This document shows positions 33,697-43,660 of a DNA stretch of 64,000 bases, one piece after another. Source of the DNA: Zymomonas mobilis subsp. pomaceae ATCC 29192 (lineage in GTDB: Bacteria; Pseudomonadota; Alphaproteobacteria; Sphingomonadales; Sphingomonadaceae); contig NC_015709.1 of the NCBI RefSeq assembly GCF_000218875.1, positions 930,001-994,000 on the forward strand, read 5' to 3'. The number at the start of each line of letters is the position of its first letter. Within the stretch, counting starts at the first letter, position 1. The translations under genes and the position numbers were made by a program. Below the pieces are notes generated by a model that saw only the letters and a program-made list of their open reading frames with translations, was not told the DNA's origin and did no database searches.

Positions 33697-35043
33697 TCAG
33701 TAAATATGCTTAATCAAGCCGGTTTGGGGATGCATAAGCATACCTATAACCTCTTTACTGACCACCTCAGGTGCCAAACAAACCGCTGGATTTTCTTTGG
33801 GAAATGCTTTGCGGCGCATAGGCGTATTGGCGCGACGGGGGGCAATACAAGATACCGCGATGTTATCATCAGCCCATTCTTCTGATAAGGCTTGGGTTAA
33901 ATTAACGACTGCCGCTTTAGAGGCTGAATAGACAGCGGAATTTGCTCTGCCTCTGAAATAGCTACTGGAACTGACTAATAACAGATGGCCGCCCGCCTTC
34001 TTAAGATAAGGATAAGCGGTCAGCGCTACATTGATAGTGCCGACCAGATTAACATCTATCATTTCGCGAATATCTGAAGGGTTCATTTCAGTAATTTTGC
34101 CTGTTTTCAAAATACCTGAAAAAATAACAACCGCATCTATAGTAGAGGTCTTATTCAATACCTCTTTAAAAAAAGACTGAACCTGTTCCGCATGACGAAT
34201 ATCAACCCCTGTGCTTCTGGACGCCGGGAATACTAACCAGCCTTGTTCTTTCATCGCTTGGATGGCAGCAGCCCCTAATCCCGAAGACGCCCCGAAAATA
34301 ATGACAGATTTTTTTTGTTTCTTTTCTGAAAGGACGGAACGACTTGCCGCTTGTCCTGAATACAAAATCTGTTCCGCTAAAAAGAAGTCTATCGGTGTTG
34401 TGATTTTGATGTTTTTGTCATCACCCGCTACTATACCGATAGCGGCTGTCGGATTCTGATCTAAGAATACGCCGCAATCATCAGAAAAGTGATTTAGCCT
34501 TTCTGTATCCATAGTTTGATAGGCCGCTTTAAGGGAATCTGCCCAAAATCCTTGGGGCGTTTGACCGCGGCGTAACCGACTTCTTTCTGGAATAGCCGTT
34601 AATTGTTTTTCGGCTGCATCAATTTCGACAATAGTATCAGCAGTCGGAATGACGACATCCACAGCATCATAATTGTCTAGGGCTAAGATCGTTTGGCTGA
34701 TAATATCATGCGAAACAAAAGGCCGCACCGCATCATGGAACAAAACCTTTTTACGCTGCTCGCCAATAACATTTAAAGCGGCAAGCGTTGTTTCCATACG
34801 GGAAGCGCCTCCTGCCACAAGTGTTATAGCTTTATGACCTGAAAAAGCGGAAGCAATTTTTTCGATTTCGGCCTTATAATCGGTGGGATAAGTAATAATC
34901 AGTTCATCAATATCAGGATGAAAAAAGAAAGCCTCAATCGTATATTGAATGATGGGCTTTCCCCCCAAAGTCTTAAACTGCTTTGGGATAGCATCACCAA
35001 AACGGATGCCTTTTCCACCTGCCAAAATAACCGCTATAGCCAT
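33697..35043 (-). CDS. Cytidylyltransferase-SDR fusion, Bcs1/TarI-TarJ-like (likely CDP-ribitol synthesis)
   Basis: A 448-residue two-domain protein. Residues 1-225 are an IspD/TarI-type cytidylyltransferase (LAGGKGIRFG at 7-16, DAVRP at 104-108, RRGQTPQGFW at 158-167). Residues 245-448 are a short-chain dehydrogenase with GASSGLG (251-257) and the catalytic Tyr372 and Lys376 of YSASK. In Haemophilus Bcs1/Acs1 the same fusion reduces ribulose-5-phosphate and makes CDP-ribitol. I infer a like role here. It is unlikely to be the isoprenoid IspD, which is fused to IspF in this group as far as I recall. The start is the ATG at 35043 with CGGAG before it, not the TTG at 35058. The upstream gene encodes a CDP-polyol phosphotransferase-like protein. 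Confidence 0.8.
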   Translation of the reverse strand: MAIAVILAGGKGIRFGDAIPKQFKTLGGKPIIQYTIEAFFFHPDIDELIITYPTDYKAEIEKIASAFSGHKAITLVAGGASRMETTLAALNVIGEQRKKVLFHDAVRPFVSHDIISQTILALDNYDAVDVVIPTADTIVEIDAAEKQLTAIPERSRLRRGQTPQGFWADSLKAAYQTMDTERLNHFSDDCGVFLDQNPTAAIGIVAGDDKNIKITTPIDFFLAEQILYSGQAASRSVLSEKKQKKSVIIFGASSGLGAAAIQAMKEQGWLVFPASRSTGVDIRHAEQVQSFFKEVLNKTSTIDAVVIFSGILKTGKITEMNPSDIREMIDVNLVGTINVALTAYPYLKKAGGHLLLVSSSSYFRGRANSAVYSASKAAVVNLTQALSEEWADDNIAVSCIAPRRANTPMRRKAFPKENPAVCLAPEVVSKEVIGMLMHPQTGLIKHIY

Positions 35044-35092
35044 TTTATTCTCCGGCAATTGAGCCTTTTATAAAGAAGAATTTCTTTATGAT

Positions 35093-36676
35093 TTATAAAG
35101 CTATATGATTCTGAATATCATCCACTATCCGTTTGGCGGCTTGTCCCGGCCACGGTACCATCATTTCAAAATTTTCTTTTCTGATAGCGTGAAGCGGATC
35201 GTTTCCTTCCTGTCGATAATTGTCAATAAACGCCTGTGCTTGGGCAATGGTGGTCACATCATAAGCACCACGCATAATTTTTTGCCCTATTTCATTAAAA
35301 GCACGATGACGCTGGCTATCAAGAAAGATCAGCGGTTTATCATAAAAAACCTGATATTCAGCTAAAAAGCTGACACCTTCGGTTATCATTGCATCAGAAG
35401 CTGCCAATAACGGCCCATAATCGCCCCCTTCTACTAAAGCGGTATTGGGTAAACGATTCCATAGTTTTTTGAATTGTTCGACTTGGGCTTCTGTAAATAT
35501 TTGGTATAATAATAAAGCGTTAAATAATAAAGGATGAGGCTTTAGCACAAATTCAATGTCAGGTGCATTTTCAGCCCAATGTAGCATATCCCCAAAGCTT
35601 TGCGGAAAAGTCCCAAAATCTAACCAGCCCTCACCTACTGAATGATGGGGCGCCCAGATTAAACGAAATTTTTTCTTACCTTCACTTTTAATAGGCCATG
35701 CGGGATGCTTTCGGGCGTTCCATAAACGGTCTAATTTGGGATGGCCACTGACAACAATATTATCCCCTCCGCGCAAAGCTTTCTTTTTCATCCGCTGATA
35801 AAGAAGGTCATTCTCACAATAGATACGCCAGCACATACGATGGAAATACTGATCAATAGAGAAATCCTGTTCTTCCTCTTCTCCCGAAGTGAGGCGTTCA
35901 AGGATATTCAAGCCATAATAAGGAACATAGCAAAGACGGGCAAAATTAAGATTCTGGGTCTGAAAAGATTCAGGTGTATTTACTTCCCAAGGCATCTGCC
36001 GAAAAATAATATCGGGTCCAATAGCTTTTATGACCTGAAGAGCCTCGTCAAAATTATTCTTAAAACGAATATGAGGAATAGCCTCCTTTTCTAAACCTTG
36101 ATGAACGTCCTCTTCTGCCTGATAATCTTGCGTTTCAGGAAAATATCGAGGAGAGGTTGCGACAACAGGTTCAAAGTTATCGCTTTCACGCATGATCATA
36201 TAAATATCATGCAGACTATCCCACATAGAAATATTGTGAATTAAGAATAAAACTTTTATTTTCTGCGACTGTCGCGTGCTACGTTGAGAGACCAAATTCA
36301 CAGTATCACGTATCTGATCCAATTTTCGTTCTAATATTATTAAGGCTGGCGTCATATCCGCAACAGCCGGTGCAGCATCCTCGCCTCGTTCTAACTCGCC
36401 TCGTTCTAACAAAATATAGCGTGGTTTTTCCTCTGAACGTGTCGTGCCCTGACCAAAAAAGATAAAAAGGTCATTATGTTCAAGGCAGCAGGCAAAAAGG
36501 ATAGATGGTGTTTTGTTTTGATTAGTCAACGCAATCTGAGTTCCGATAACCGACCAATATTGCCGTTCGAAATGCTGTGCTCCAGAAATTTCTCCATTCT
36601 CAAGAAAGCGAATGTTTTTTTCAAGCAGCGTTCCATCTTCCTGAAAAAGATCAAAGGTTTTTTCGGTTAACTTCAT
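35093..36676 (-). CDS. CDP-glycerol/ribitol phosphotransferase-like protein (TagF-type C-terminal domain)
   Basis: A 527-residue soluble protein. The C-terminal half resembles CDP-glycerol glycerophosphotransferases of teichoic acid synthesis: a Rossmann-like domain with WAPHHS (about 340), VLKPHP (about 385), and AASDAMITEGVSFLAEY in the place of the TagF TDYSS motif. The N-terminal 160 residues are not recognised. It starts at ATG 36676 with GGAG upstream. It sits 50 bases before the cytidylyltransferase-SDR gene, so the pair probably makes and then transfers a CDP-activated polyol phosphate to a surface glycan. Substrate and acceptor are unknown. The replaced TDYSS motif leaves room for a different donor. 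Confidence 0.7.
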   Translation of the reverse strand: MKLTEKTFDLFQEDGTLLEKNIRFLENGEISGAQHFERQYWSVIGTQIALTNQNKTPSILFACCLEHNDLFIFFGQGTTRSEEKPRYILLERGELERGEDAAPAVADMTPALIILERKLDQIRDTVNLVSQRSTRQSQKIKVLFLIHNISMWDSLHDIYMIMRESDNFEPVVATSPRYFPETQDYQAEEDVHQGLEKEAIPHIRFKNNFDEALQVIKAIGPDIIFRQMPWEVNTPESFQTQNLNFARLCYVPYYGLNILERLTSGEEEEQDFSIDQYFHRMCWRIYCENDLLYQRMKKKALRGGDNIVVSGHPKLDRLWNARKHPAWPIKSEGKKKFRLIWAPHHSVGEGWLDFGTFPQSFGDMLHWAENAPDIEFVLKPHPLLFNALLLYQIFTEAQVEQFKKLWNRLPNTALVEGGDYGPLLAASDAMITEGVSFLAEYQVFYDKPLIFLDSQRHRAFNEIGQKIMRGAYDVTTIAQAQAFIDNYRQEGNDPLHAIRKENFEMMVPWPGQAAKRIVDDIQNHIAL

Positions 36677-36729
36677 TCCACACTCCACCGATCTTTTCAG
36701 ATGCTTGTTTTATAAGACCTAATAAAAAT

Positions 36730-36781
36730 TGAGACATCAGCTTTTTCTACTTAAAGATTAGATGAAATTTTAATGTCTCAA
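36730..36781. repeat. Inverted repeat downstream of the large helicase gene
   Basis: TTGAGACAT (36730-36738) and ATGTCTCAA (36773-36781) are perfect 9-bp complements 34 bases apart. They lie between the helicase stop and the phosphotransferase start. They may form a long-loop hairpin; the role is unknown. Confidence 0.35.
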
Positions 36782-36846
36782 ATCTCTTAATTTTTGAATA
36801 CTCAACGAAATTATAGCCTTTTAATCGTCTAAAGCTTTATAATATC

Positions 36847-39800
36847 TCATCCCAGAGCCTCCGGCACTGTTCTTTTAAGCCGATCTTCTTCCAGTAAAGC
36901 CATTAAACCTTTATGCAAATGATCGGCTGCACTTTGTTTATCGACCCACCAATCGGTTGACCAAACGCGCAGTAATTTCCACCCCAATTCTGACAATATA
37001 GCCGCCCGCACCTTATCCCGATCACGGGCTGTCGCTGCGCTATGATAGGTTGCGCCATCACATTCTACACCGGCCAGATAATCGCCTGGGCGATCGGGAT
37101 GGACAACGCCAAGATCGATCCGAAAGCGAGATACCCCAATCTGAGAAGCGACTTGCCATCCACGCTGCATTAATTCTCCTGCGACGGCTTCTTCAAAAGG
37201 AGAATCATAACCGCCTAATGATCCATGGACGGCGGTTGAAAAAGCCTGTGGGCCCCGATCCGCAAATTCGATAAAATGCTTCAGATCAATCACAGCTCTT
37301 GATGTTGTCCGGTTAAGATCAATCATTTCCGGCCCAAAAGACGTAAACAGAATCATTTCTTGCCTTGCCCGCGTCAAAGCGACATTAAGCCGTCGCCATC
37401 CCCCTTCAGCGGATAAGGGGCCAAAGGACATCAACATAGTAGGCGCATTAGGTTCAGTCGGGCCAAAACCAATCCCTAAAATAATAATATCTCGTTCAAT
37501 GCCTTGAACCGTTTCAAGATTACGAACGGTGACGGGCTCGGCAAGCGTATCACTAAAATGATGTTCAATTTCAGGATGATCTCGTCGGGCTTTATCCAAC
37601 AGATCTTCAACCAATCTTTGCTGGTCAGTGTTCAGCGTAATAATACCCAAAGACCAACCTTGCTGATTGAATTCAGGCATGGTCAAACGGGTGATTGCTT
37701 CATCAACCATGGCCTGTGCTTCAATCGCATTCACGCGATTGCGGCCTCGACTATAAACGCCTTCAACGCGCCGCCAATGGACAGCGCTTTCTTTACGGAC
37801 AGGTGCTGGAAAAGTGACTAACCCCCCATCGTAATAGCTATAATTTGAAAAAGCGATCAGGCTTTCATGGCGACTACGATAATGAAAGCTCAAGGAATGC
37901 ATGGGAATACCGGCGGTCAAACATTCATCAAGGATGCTTTCCATATCCCGTTCTGTATCAGTTTCTAAATCATCATTTTGGACAGAGCGATTAAAAAAGC
38001 TGGTCGGCGGCATCTGGCGTGGATCGCCCGCGACAATAACCTGTTTTCCTCGGGCCATGGCTCCAATAGCATCCCAAGGCGCAATCTGAGAGGCTTCATC
38101 GAAAATAACCAAATCAAATAAATCATGATCTGGTGGTAAAAATTGCGCCACAGAAAGAGGGCTCATCAGCATGCAAGGGGTTAAACGGCTAAAATCCTTA
38201 CCCATTTCTGTAATTAACTGACGAATAGGCATGTGATGTTGTTTTAACTGCAATTGCATTTTCAGCGTAGCATAGCCTGCTGGTAGCCCTTCTTTTTCAT
38301 CAACCGCGATCCGTTTAGAAAGCTGTGCACGGATGTACTGGATGGCTAATTCCGATAAATGGTCATCCAGCTTACGAAAAGCAGCGATGTCAGCCATTTG
38401 CATCGCCGAAGAAAAGCGTCGTAATCTTGGTTCAGCATCAATAAGATTACTGGCAAACCAGCGGGCATAAGCGGCTTCAAAAACCGATAAGGCATTTTCA
38501 CCCGTCACAGCATGGCTTTCGATAGCCTCTACCAACGGTTTTAAACCGGCTGAAACCGCCTCGTAACGTATGCGCTGCCAATTCGCCCAAGCTTGTAAGC
38601 GGTTTTCTTGGTTAATGACCGTTTCAGCTAAGGCAAGCCATGATTTGGGATCATCGGATAAAGGCGAATCGGCTAAGGAAACAAAATGCTCTTTTGTTCT
38701 ATCAACGCCTTGTAAAGCCTTTTTCAGCCGTCTTGCTGCAATCATCAGCGGAGAGGTCGGCTCTAATAAGGCATTAGCCTCAATCACTAAATTTTTGACG
38801 GATTGTCTTAAAGTTATCAGATGCTCGGGATTAGCGGCTTGGGCTATTATCGCTGCTTCTAAATCCTCTGCAAAACGGCACTCATCTTCAATCATACCTA
38901 AATGACTGCCAATATCTTTCCAACCCGCAAAATTCTTTATTTCAGGCACAGCTTTTTTTAATTGATAAAGCTTCTCATATAATCGCGCCATCATCACCAA
39001 ACGTGGCAAATCATGAGCAGCGTCAATTTTCCCTTTTGTCCGACCTGCCTTTGCCAAGCGCTTGATAATTTTTTTCTTCTCAAAACCGGCTAAAAACCAA
39101 AAGCGTTGTTCGGCTTTTTCCCACTCATTCCATAGACTGCGCGGATGACTGCGAAGACGTTTTAAAATGTCACGATCATAGCGCACAGAAAGGCCGGCAG
39201 CTTCTTTTCTATAGCTTTTTAAAAGGGAGATGGCCTGATGGGCAGCCTCTATAATTTTGTCTTTTTTAGGTGAAAAAGTCAGATAACAGTTATGACCATA
39301 CGCTTGGCCCAATAGATGGATAAAACTACTTAACTGTTCTAAATCATCCCGAGTGTTTATAACCACAGAAAGACCGGAAGCATCTATAATAGCCTCTTTG
39401 GCGGCTTCGACTTCCGTTACGGCTCTTTGTAATTTTTTAGCCGCCGCAACAATAGCGTCTTGCCAGCCATTAGACCATTCACTGACCGTAACAGATTCAA
39501 AATCTTGCGGTAAATCACCGACTTCCTGCCACGCTAGCCCTAAACGTCGCGCAAGATCACGAAAATGCGCTAAATCTTTTTCACTATGCTGTAACGGATG
39601 ATAAAAAGTTAATCGTGGTACCGCACGGCCTCCATCGCGCACGACTAAACCGATTGCTTGATAAAGCGTCAAACCATTGGGTTGACGCTGATGAAGTAAC
39701 TGTACAACCTCATTAAGATTATCACGCAATATCCTTAATTTTTCGGCTTCGATCTTCCAGTCTTCTTCTGTAACATCCTTACTCGCCGTCCAAGCGCGAT

Positions 39801-42051
39801 TAAGCTGTTTTATGACTTCTGCTCGGGTGGCCTTGCTGGAATGTAGTTCCAAACAGAAGTCCCCTAAACCTTTAGCGTTTAGACGACGTTGAACGACATC
39901 AAGCGCTGCCTTTTTTTCGGCAACAAACAACACACGCCGCCCTAAGGCTAAATTATGGGCAATAATATTTGCAATAGTTTGGGATTTCCCAGTGCCAGGA
40001 GGGCCATCCAGAACAAAATCACATCCCTTAGCCGAGGCGACAATAGCCGCTAGTTGCGAACTATCCGCAGGAAGCGGCGTAAAAAGTTCTCCAGGTTTAA
40101 CCGCATTATCAAGATTTTCTGCAACAGGAAAAGGCTTGTTTTTAGGAAGATTTTCGGGTTTCCTATCTAAAAGATAGCGAACAAGTGGACTTTCTTTTAA
40201 CTGATCGGAACGATCGGTAAGATCTTTCCACATCAGATATTTAACAAAAGAAAACGTGCTGAGCATACTCTCCGGGATCAGCTCAAAACCTTTCATATCC
40301 CGAATGGTATGGCGTATAATGGTCCAAATAGCTTCAATATCAACCTGACCGTCCCGTTCAGGTAAAACACCATTTAAAGCAGGAATAGTAAGATTAAAAT
40401 CATGACGAAGCATTTCCAGCAATGTCAGATTAAAGCGTATTTCATCTTCATGCCGTGTCATAACGACACCTGACAAGGCACTTTTTCTTTCTAAGGTAAC
40501 AGGTATTAAGATCAGAGGGGCCAGATAATGCCGTTCTTCGTCAGGATTCCGTTTCCATTTTAGAAATCCCACGGCCAAAAACAAAGTATTAGCCCCGCCT
40601 TCATCAACATCACTTCTTGCTTTACGGTAAAGGTCTATAAGGGTCGCTTCCAAAGCTTTGGAAGACAAGGAAGACATAATCTCACCGCGTGTAAGCGCTG
40701 CCGCTGCTATTTCTGCTATTAAATCGCCCTGATTTTGGGCCGCATAAAGATTTTTATCTCGTCCACTTACGGAAAGATCAGGAAGCGCAGTTATTTTTAA
40801 TTTTTTACCTTCTGCCAACCGTGCTTCTAACTGCATCGGGTCTGAACAAATCAAAGGCACCAGCTTTCCTTTAGCCGGTAAATTTAATAAGCGGTTACGG
40901 GGCGTTAATTCCAGAAGTTTACGCTGCCAGTTTGTCAGGCGATCTTTAGCGATAATGCCTTTTTCTTCGTTTTCAACGTCAAAAGCAGGCAAAGCAGGCG
41001 CGGATTCAAAAGCCTCTGCCGCCTCCCAATTCACAATAGAAGCGCTATCTTCCAATTCTGAAACTGTGCTGAGAGGGCGTATCTTTTGCAAACGCGCCCG
41101 ATGAATATCAATCGCCATTTCAAAATCAGAGGCAAATTCTGGCGCTATTTTTCGTAAAGCACTTTTTTCAGCAATAGTTAAAGAGGCGGGTATCCTCTGC
41201 AAAATAAAGCCTGAGTCCAATAACAAAATATCTTTAAGATCTATACGGCGTCTTAAAGCAGCGGCTTCATCGGTAATAAGCGAAGCAAATTCTATTGGTT
41301 GTAACCAGACACCTGTTAAAACTGTTTCTTTTAAAAGAATGACAAGCGGATTTAAGCCTGCCTTTTCAAGCACAGCGGCTAATAATAAAGCACAATCAAG
41401 ACGATTGGCTATCTGACCTGAAACTATTCTTTCTGGTGTTCTGATCTTTTGACCATTTTCAGTATAATTATCGGATATTTCTGCTTCGGCTATATGTAAA
41501 CCACATAAAGCCGACCAGATAGCCGAAGTAATTTCCCATACCCGACTACGAGATTGTGCCTTATACCCTTCTATAGTCTCGTCACGACCGGCCTTCCCCA
41601 AAACATCGGCTGCCGTTTTTAAAATGCGATCGATAGCGGGATCATTCGGCATCACAAAGGCCGGTAATAATTCCGACATTGTTTTATAACCGCCCCATTG
41701 ATCATAAGACAAAAGCTCAATAGGCAGGGAATGTTCTGTTATTAAAACATCACCTTTAACCAAAGTGAAATTCAGATGGGCGGTTATGCTTTCTCTAAGC
41801 TCATGCAGAAAAGCTGCCTCTAAGGTTATCGGCTGGAAGGCTACGGAATAGACTGTTTTCGAATGAAGATAGGGGATTGTCCATCGAGATTCCCTTATAA
41901 AGGGTAAATCTGCCGTTAAGGTCAGCGTTAAATCCTGAAAATCTTCCTCAGTCTCATTGATAACTTCAAGACTATGCAACAAAGGGACGGCATTCTGATG
42001 AGACGCAAAACCAATTTTACTGGCGACTGAAACGCCAATTCTGATACGCAT
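36847..42051 (-). CDS. Giant SF1 helicase with DUF4011-type N-region and C-terminal Vsr/DUF559-like nuclease
   Basis: A 1734-residue protein. Residues 1-370 have no recognised fold. From about 378 (NWQRKLLELTPRNRLLNL) it looks like DUF4011. An SF1 helicase follows with Walker A GPPGTGKS (683-690), Walker B FDEAS (Asp1318), the SFHYRS motif, VRNLETVQGIERDIII and the arginine-finger motif LNVALTRARQ. A coiled-coil insert (about 870-1250) separates the two helicase halves. The end (about 1610-1720) is a restriction-like domain: VECDGATYH (Glu1663, Asp1665) followed by RDRDKVRAAILSELGWKLLRVWSTDWW, typical of DUF559/Vsr-like nucleases. Helicase-Vsr fusions of this type have been listed among candidate antiphage genes (from memory). 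The true role is unknown. It starts at an ATG with GAGGG upstream. Confidence 0.8.
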   Translation of the reverse strand: MRIRIGVSVASKIGFASHQNAVPLLHSLEVINETEEDFQDLTLTLTADLPFIRESRWTIPYLHSKTVYSVAFQPITLEAAFLHELRESITAHLNFTLVKGDVLITEHSLPIELLSYDQWGGYKTMSELLPAFVMPNDPAIDRILKTAADVLGKAGRDETIEGYKAQSRSRVWEITSAIWSALCGLHIAEAEISDNYTENGQKIRTPERIVSGQIANRLDCALLLAAVLEKAGLNPLVILLKETVLTGVWLQPIEFASLITDEAAALRRRIDLKDILLLDSGFILQRIPASLTIAEKSALRKIAPEFASDFEMAIDIHRARLQKIRPLSTVSELEDSASIVNWEAAEAFESAPALPAFDVENEEKGIIAKDRLTNWQRKLLELTPRNRLLNLPAKGKLVPLICSDPMQLEARLAEGKKLKITALPDLSVSGRDKNLYAAQNQGDLIAEIAAAALTRGEIMSSLSSKALEATLIDLYRKARSDVDEGGANTLFLAVGFLKWKRNPDEERHYLAPLILIPVTLERKSALSGVVMTRHEDEIRFNLTLLEMLRHDFNLTIPALNGVLPERDGQVDIEAIWTIIRHTIRDMKGFELIPESMLSTFSFVKYLMWKDLTDRSDQLKESPLVRYLLDRKPENLPKNKPFPVAENLDNAVKPGELFTPLPADSSQLAAIVASAKGCDFVLDGPPGTGKSQTIANIIAHNLALGRRVLFVAEKKAALDVVQRRLNAKGLGDFCLELHSSKATRAEVIKQLNRAWTASKDVTEEDWKIEAEKLRILRDNLNEVVQLLHQRQPNGLTLYQAIGLVVRDGGRAVPRLTFYHPLQHSEKDLAHFRDLARRLGLAWQEVGDLPQDFESVTVSEWSNGWQDAIVAAAKKLQRAVTEVEAAKEAIIDASGLSVVINTRDDLEQLSSFIHLLGQAYGHNCYLTFSPKKDKIIEAAHQAISLLKSYRKEAAGLSVRYDRDILKRLRSHPRSLWNEWEKAEQRFWFLAGFEKKKIIKRLAKAGRTKGKIDAAHDLPRLVMMARLYEKLYQLKKAVPEIKNFAGWKDIGSHLGMIEDECRFAEDLEAAIIAQAANPEHLITLRQSVKNLVIEANALLEPTSPLMIAARRLKKALQGVDRTKEHFVSLADSPLSDDPKSWLALAETVINQENRLQAWANWQRIRYEAVSAGLKPLVEAIESHAVTGENALSVFEAAYARWFASNLIDAEPRLRRFSSAMQMADIAAFRKLDDHLSELAIQYIRAQLSKRIAVDEKEGLPAGYATLKMQLQLKQHHMPIRQLITEMGKDFSRLTPCMLMSPLSVAQFLPPDHDLFDLVIFDEASQIAPWDAIGAMARGKQVIVAGDPRQMPPTSFFNRSVQNDDLETDTERDMESILDECLTAGIPMHSLSFHYRSRHESLIAFSNYSYYDGGLVTFPAPVRKESAVHWRRVEGVYSRGRNRVNAIEAQAMVDEAITRLTMPEFNQQGWSLGIITLNTDQQRLVEDLLDKARRDHPEIEHHFSDTLAEPVTVRNLETVQGIERDIIILGIGFGPTEPNAPTMLMSFGPLSAEGGWRRLNVALTRARQEMILFTSFGPEMIDLNRTTSRAVIDLKHFIEFADRGPQAFSTAVHGSLGGYDSPFEEAVAGELMQRGWQVASQIGVSRFRIDLGVVHPDRPGDYLAGVECDGATYHSAATARDRDKVRAAILSELGWKLLRVWSTDWWVDKQSAADHLHKGLMALLEEDRLKRTVPEALG

Positions 42052-42289
42052 GCACTATAATCCCTCACCTTTATCGCATATTAAGGCGTTCAGGCGTCCT
42101 CATCGAAATAACAATAATGATGAGCATCACGCCCACCATTGATTAATCACCCTATAGAACTTGATAGATAGAGTTATTCAATCGCTTTTTTTAAGAAAGC
42201 GCAGAATACAACAAAAAAACGTATTTTATCGAAGATATGTGAAGCAATCCCAGATAAAAGAACATCAAACAAAAAATTATGCTGTTCTT

Positions 42290-42913
42290 TTAAGCATTTG
42301 ATGACAAAGGGCCGCACCAACCTGGCAAATAAGAAGCCTGTTTTTGGCGTGCCAAGACCAAAGATTTTTTCAAGGCAGCATCAAAATCTTTTTCTATATC
42401 TTCGCCATTAAATTGACGACGTAAATAATCAGCCCATAAAAATTCGCTAAAAGGTGTCGTATCCTTAGCATAGCCACCGGATCGCCTTAATGCCCCAGCT
42501 AAGGAGCGGTAAGAGTCATTTTTAAGGCCTTTTAAATCGGATGGAATAGCCTGATAAGATTGGCGATCTCCCTTTTCATCAAAAGGATGCATCCATCCCC
42601 GATTATCCATAACAAACCAGAAGTGATCATCTTCTAATTTGGAAAGATTAGCTATTACGGTAATAGCTACTTTTTCTACACCTTCATCTAAAAGGGCACG
42701 GCATAAGTGATGGTGATCAAGAACGTAAGGTTGTTCTTGAGATCCAAGAATAACGGGAATTAGATGCTTTCCCAGATAGAGAGAAGCCTTATCTGTTTTT
42801 TCCTGACGCCATCCTTGGCGCTTTATCGCTACTTCACGCATACCGACAGAAATTTGGGTAGGATGCAAATCTACTAACGGAACAGTTACAAGTTTAGGTT
42901 CGCGAGCATTCAC
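42290..42913 (-). CDS. ParB-like nuclease-domain protein, unknown role
   Basis: A 207-residue protein similar to the putative ParB-like family PF08857. The N-terminus LVDLHPTQISVGMREVAIK is ParB-like, and LDHHHLCRAL carries the family His cluster near 67. The rest (WFVMDNRGWMHPF, SLAGALRRSGGYAK, FSEFLWADYLRR) matches the conserved family core. These proteins are not chromosome-partitioning ParB and have no partner ParA here; function is unproven. The start is the GTG at 42913, with GGAG eight bases before it. It is 239 bases upstream of the giant helicase gene on the same strand, so co-expression is possible. Confidence 0.75.
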   Translation of the reverse strand: MNAREPKLVTVPLVDLHPTQISVGMREVAIKRQGWRQEKTDKASLYLGKHLIPVILGSQEQPYVLDHHHLCRALLDEGVEKVAITVIANLSKLEDDHFWFVMDNRGWMHPFDEKGDRQSYQAIPSDLKGLKNDSYRSLAGALRRSGGYAKDTTPFSEFLWADYLRRQFNGEDIEKDFDAALKKSLVLARQKQASYLPGWCGPLSSNA

Positions 42914-43066
42914 TACAACGTCTCCGGCTCGGAAAATGAATATTTTTTATATGATTTTTATAAAAAATTAGACGAATAAAATTCGCAGATAAATACTATA
43001 AATTTTAATTAATTAATAAAAAAGAAATTAAAATCCACAGACAATTCTATATTTAATATTGTTGAT

Positions 43067-43639
43067 CTATGCCTGTCCCACGCTTACCGCCAACCGATGA
43101 AGATCAACCCCTGCGCTTTGATAACTTTGTATCCAGCGATCTTTCGCAGAGCAGCTAAAAAGCAGATGATCTTCTGCCTTTGTGATGAACCAATCCGCCT
43201 GTTTAATTTCCCGATCAAGTTGCCCTGCACCCCAACCAGAATAGCCCAAAGCAACAAGCCAATGATCTGGCCCTTTTCCAAGACTCAAGGCATGAAGAAT
43301 ATCCAATGTGCTTGTAAGGGCCCATGCTTTACCGACCATCATGCTATCCGCTGTTTGCCAATCACGACTATGTAATACCATACCACGCTGAGGTTCACAG
43401 GGCCCCCCCACATGGACAGGGCGGTCCGGTGCTAGACCCGGCTTAATATCTAATTGGCGCATTAACGTATGCAAGCTAACATCCGGCACAATATGGCTGA
43501 TATTTAATCCCAAAGCGCCTTCTCTATTAAAAGCACATAAGGCAATAACGGCTTCTTTAAATTCAGAATCTCTCATGGCGGGTAAAGCCAAAAGCAACAA
43601 GCCGCTTAGATCAGAAGATACGGGGTTATATAAAGCCAT
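43067..43639 (-). CDS. YqgE/AlgH family protein
   Basis: A 190-residue cytosolic protein of the conserved YqgE/AlgH family. Markers are an N-terminal [23 protein letters not shown], the diagnostic [16 protein letters not shown] and [15 protein letters not shown]. The biochemical role is not established; in pseudomonads AlgH affects alginate regulation. Length is normal. It lies 22 bases after hflX, so it is probably in the hfq-hflX transcript. Confidence 0.9.
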   Translation of the reverse strand: MALYNPVSSDLSGLLLLALPAMRDSEFKEAVIALCAFNREGALGLNISHIVPDVSLHTLMRQLDIKPGLAPDRPVHVGGPCEPQRGMVLHSRDWQTADSMMVGKAWALTSTLDILHALSLGKGPDHWLVALGYSGWGAGQLDREIKQADWFITKAEDHLLFSCSAKDRWIQSYQSAGVDLHRLAVSVGQA

Positions 43640-43660
43640 ATTGTGGTAGTAGCGCTCCCT

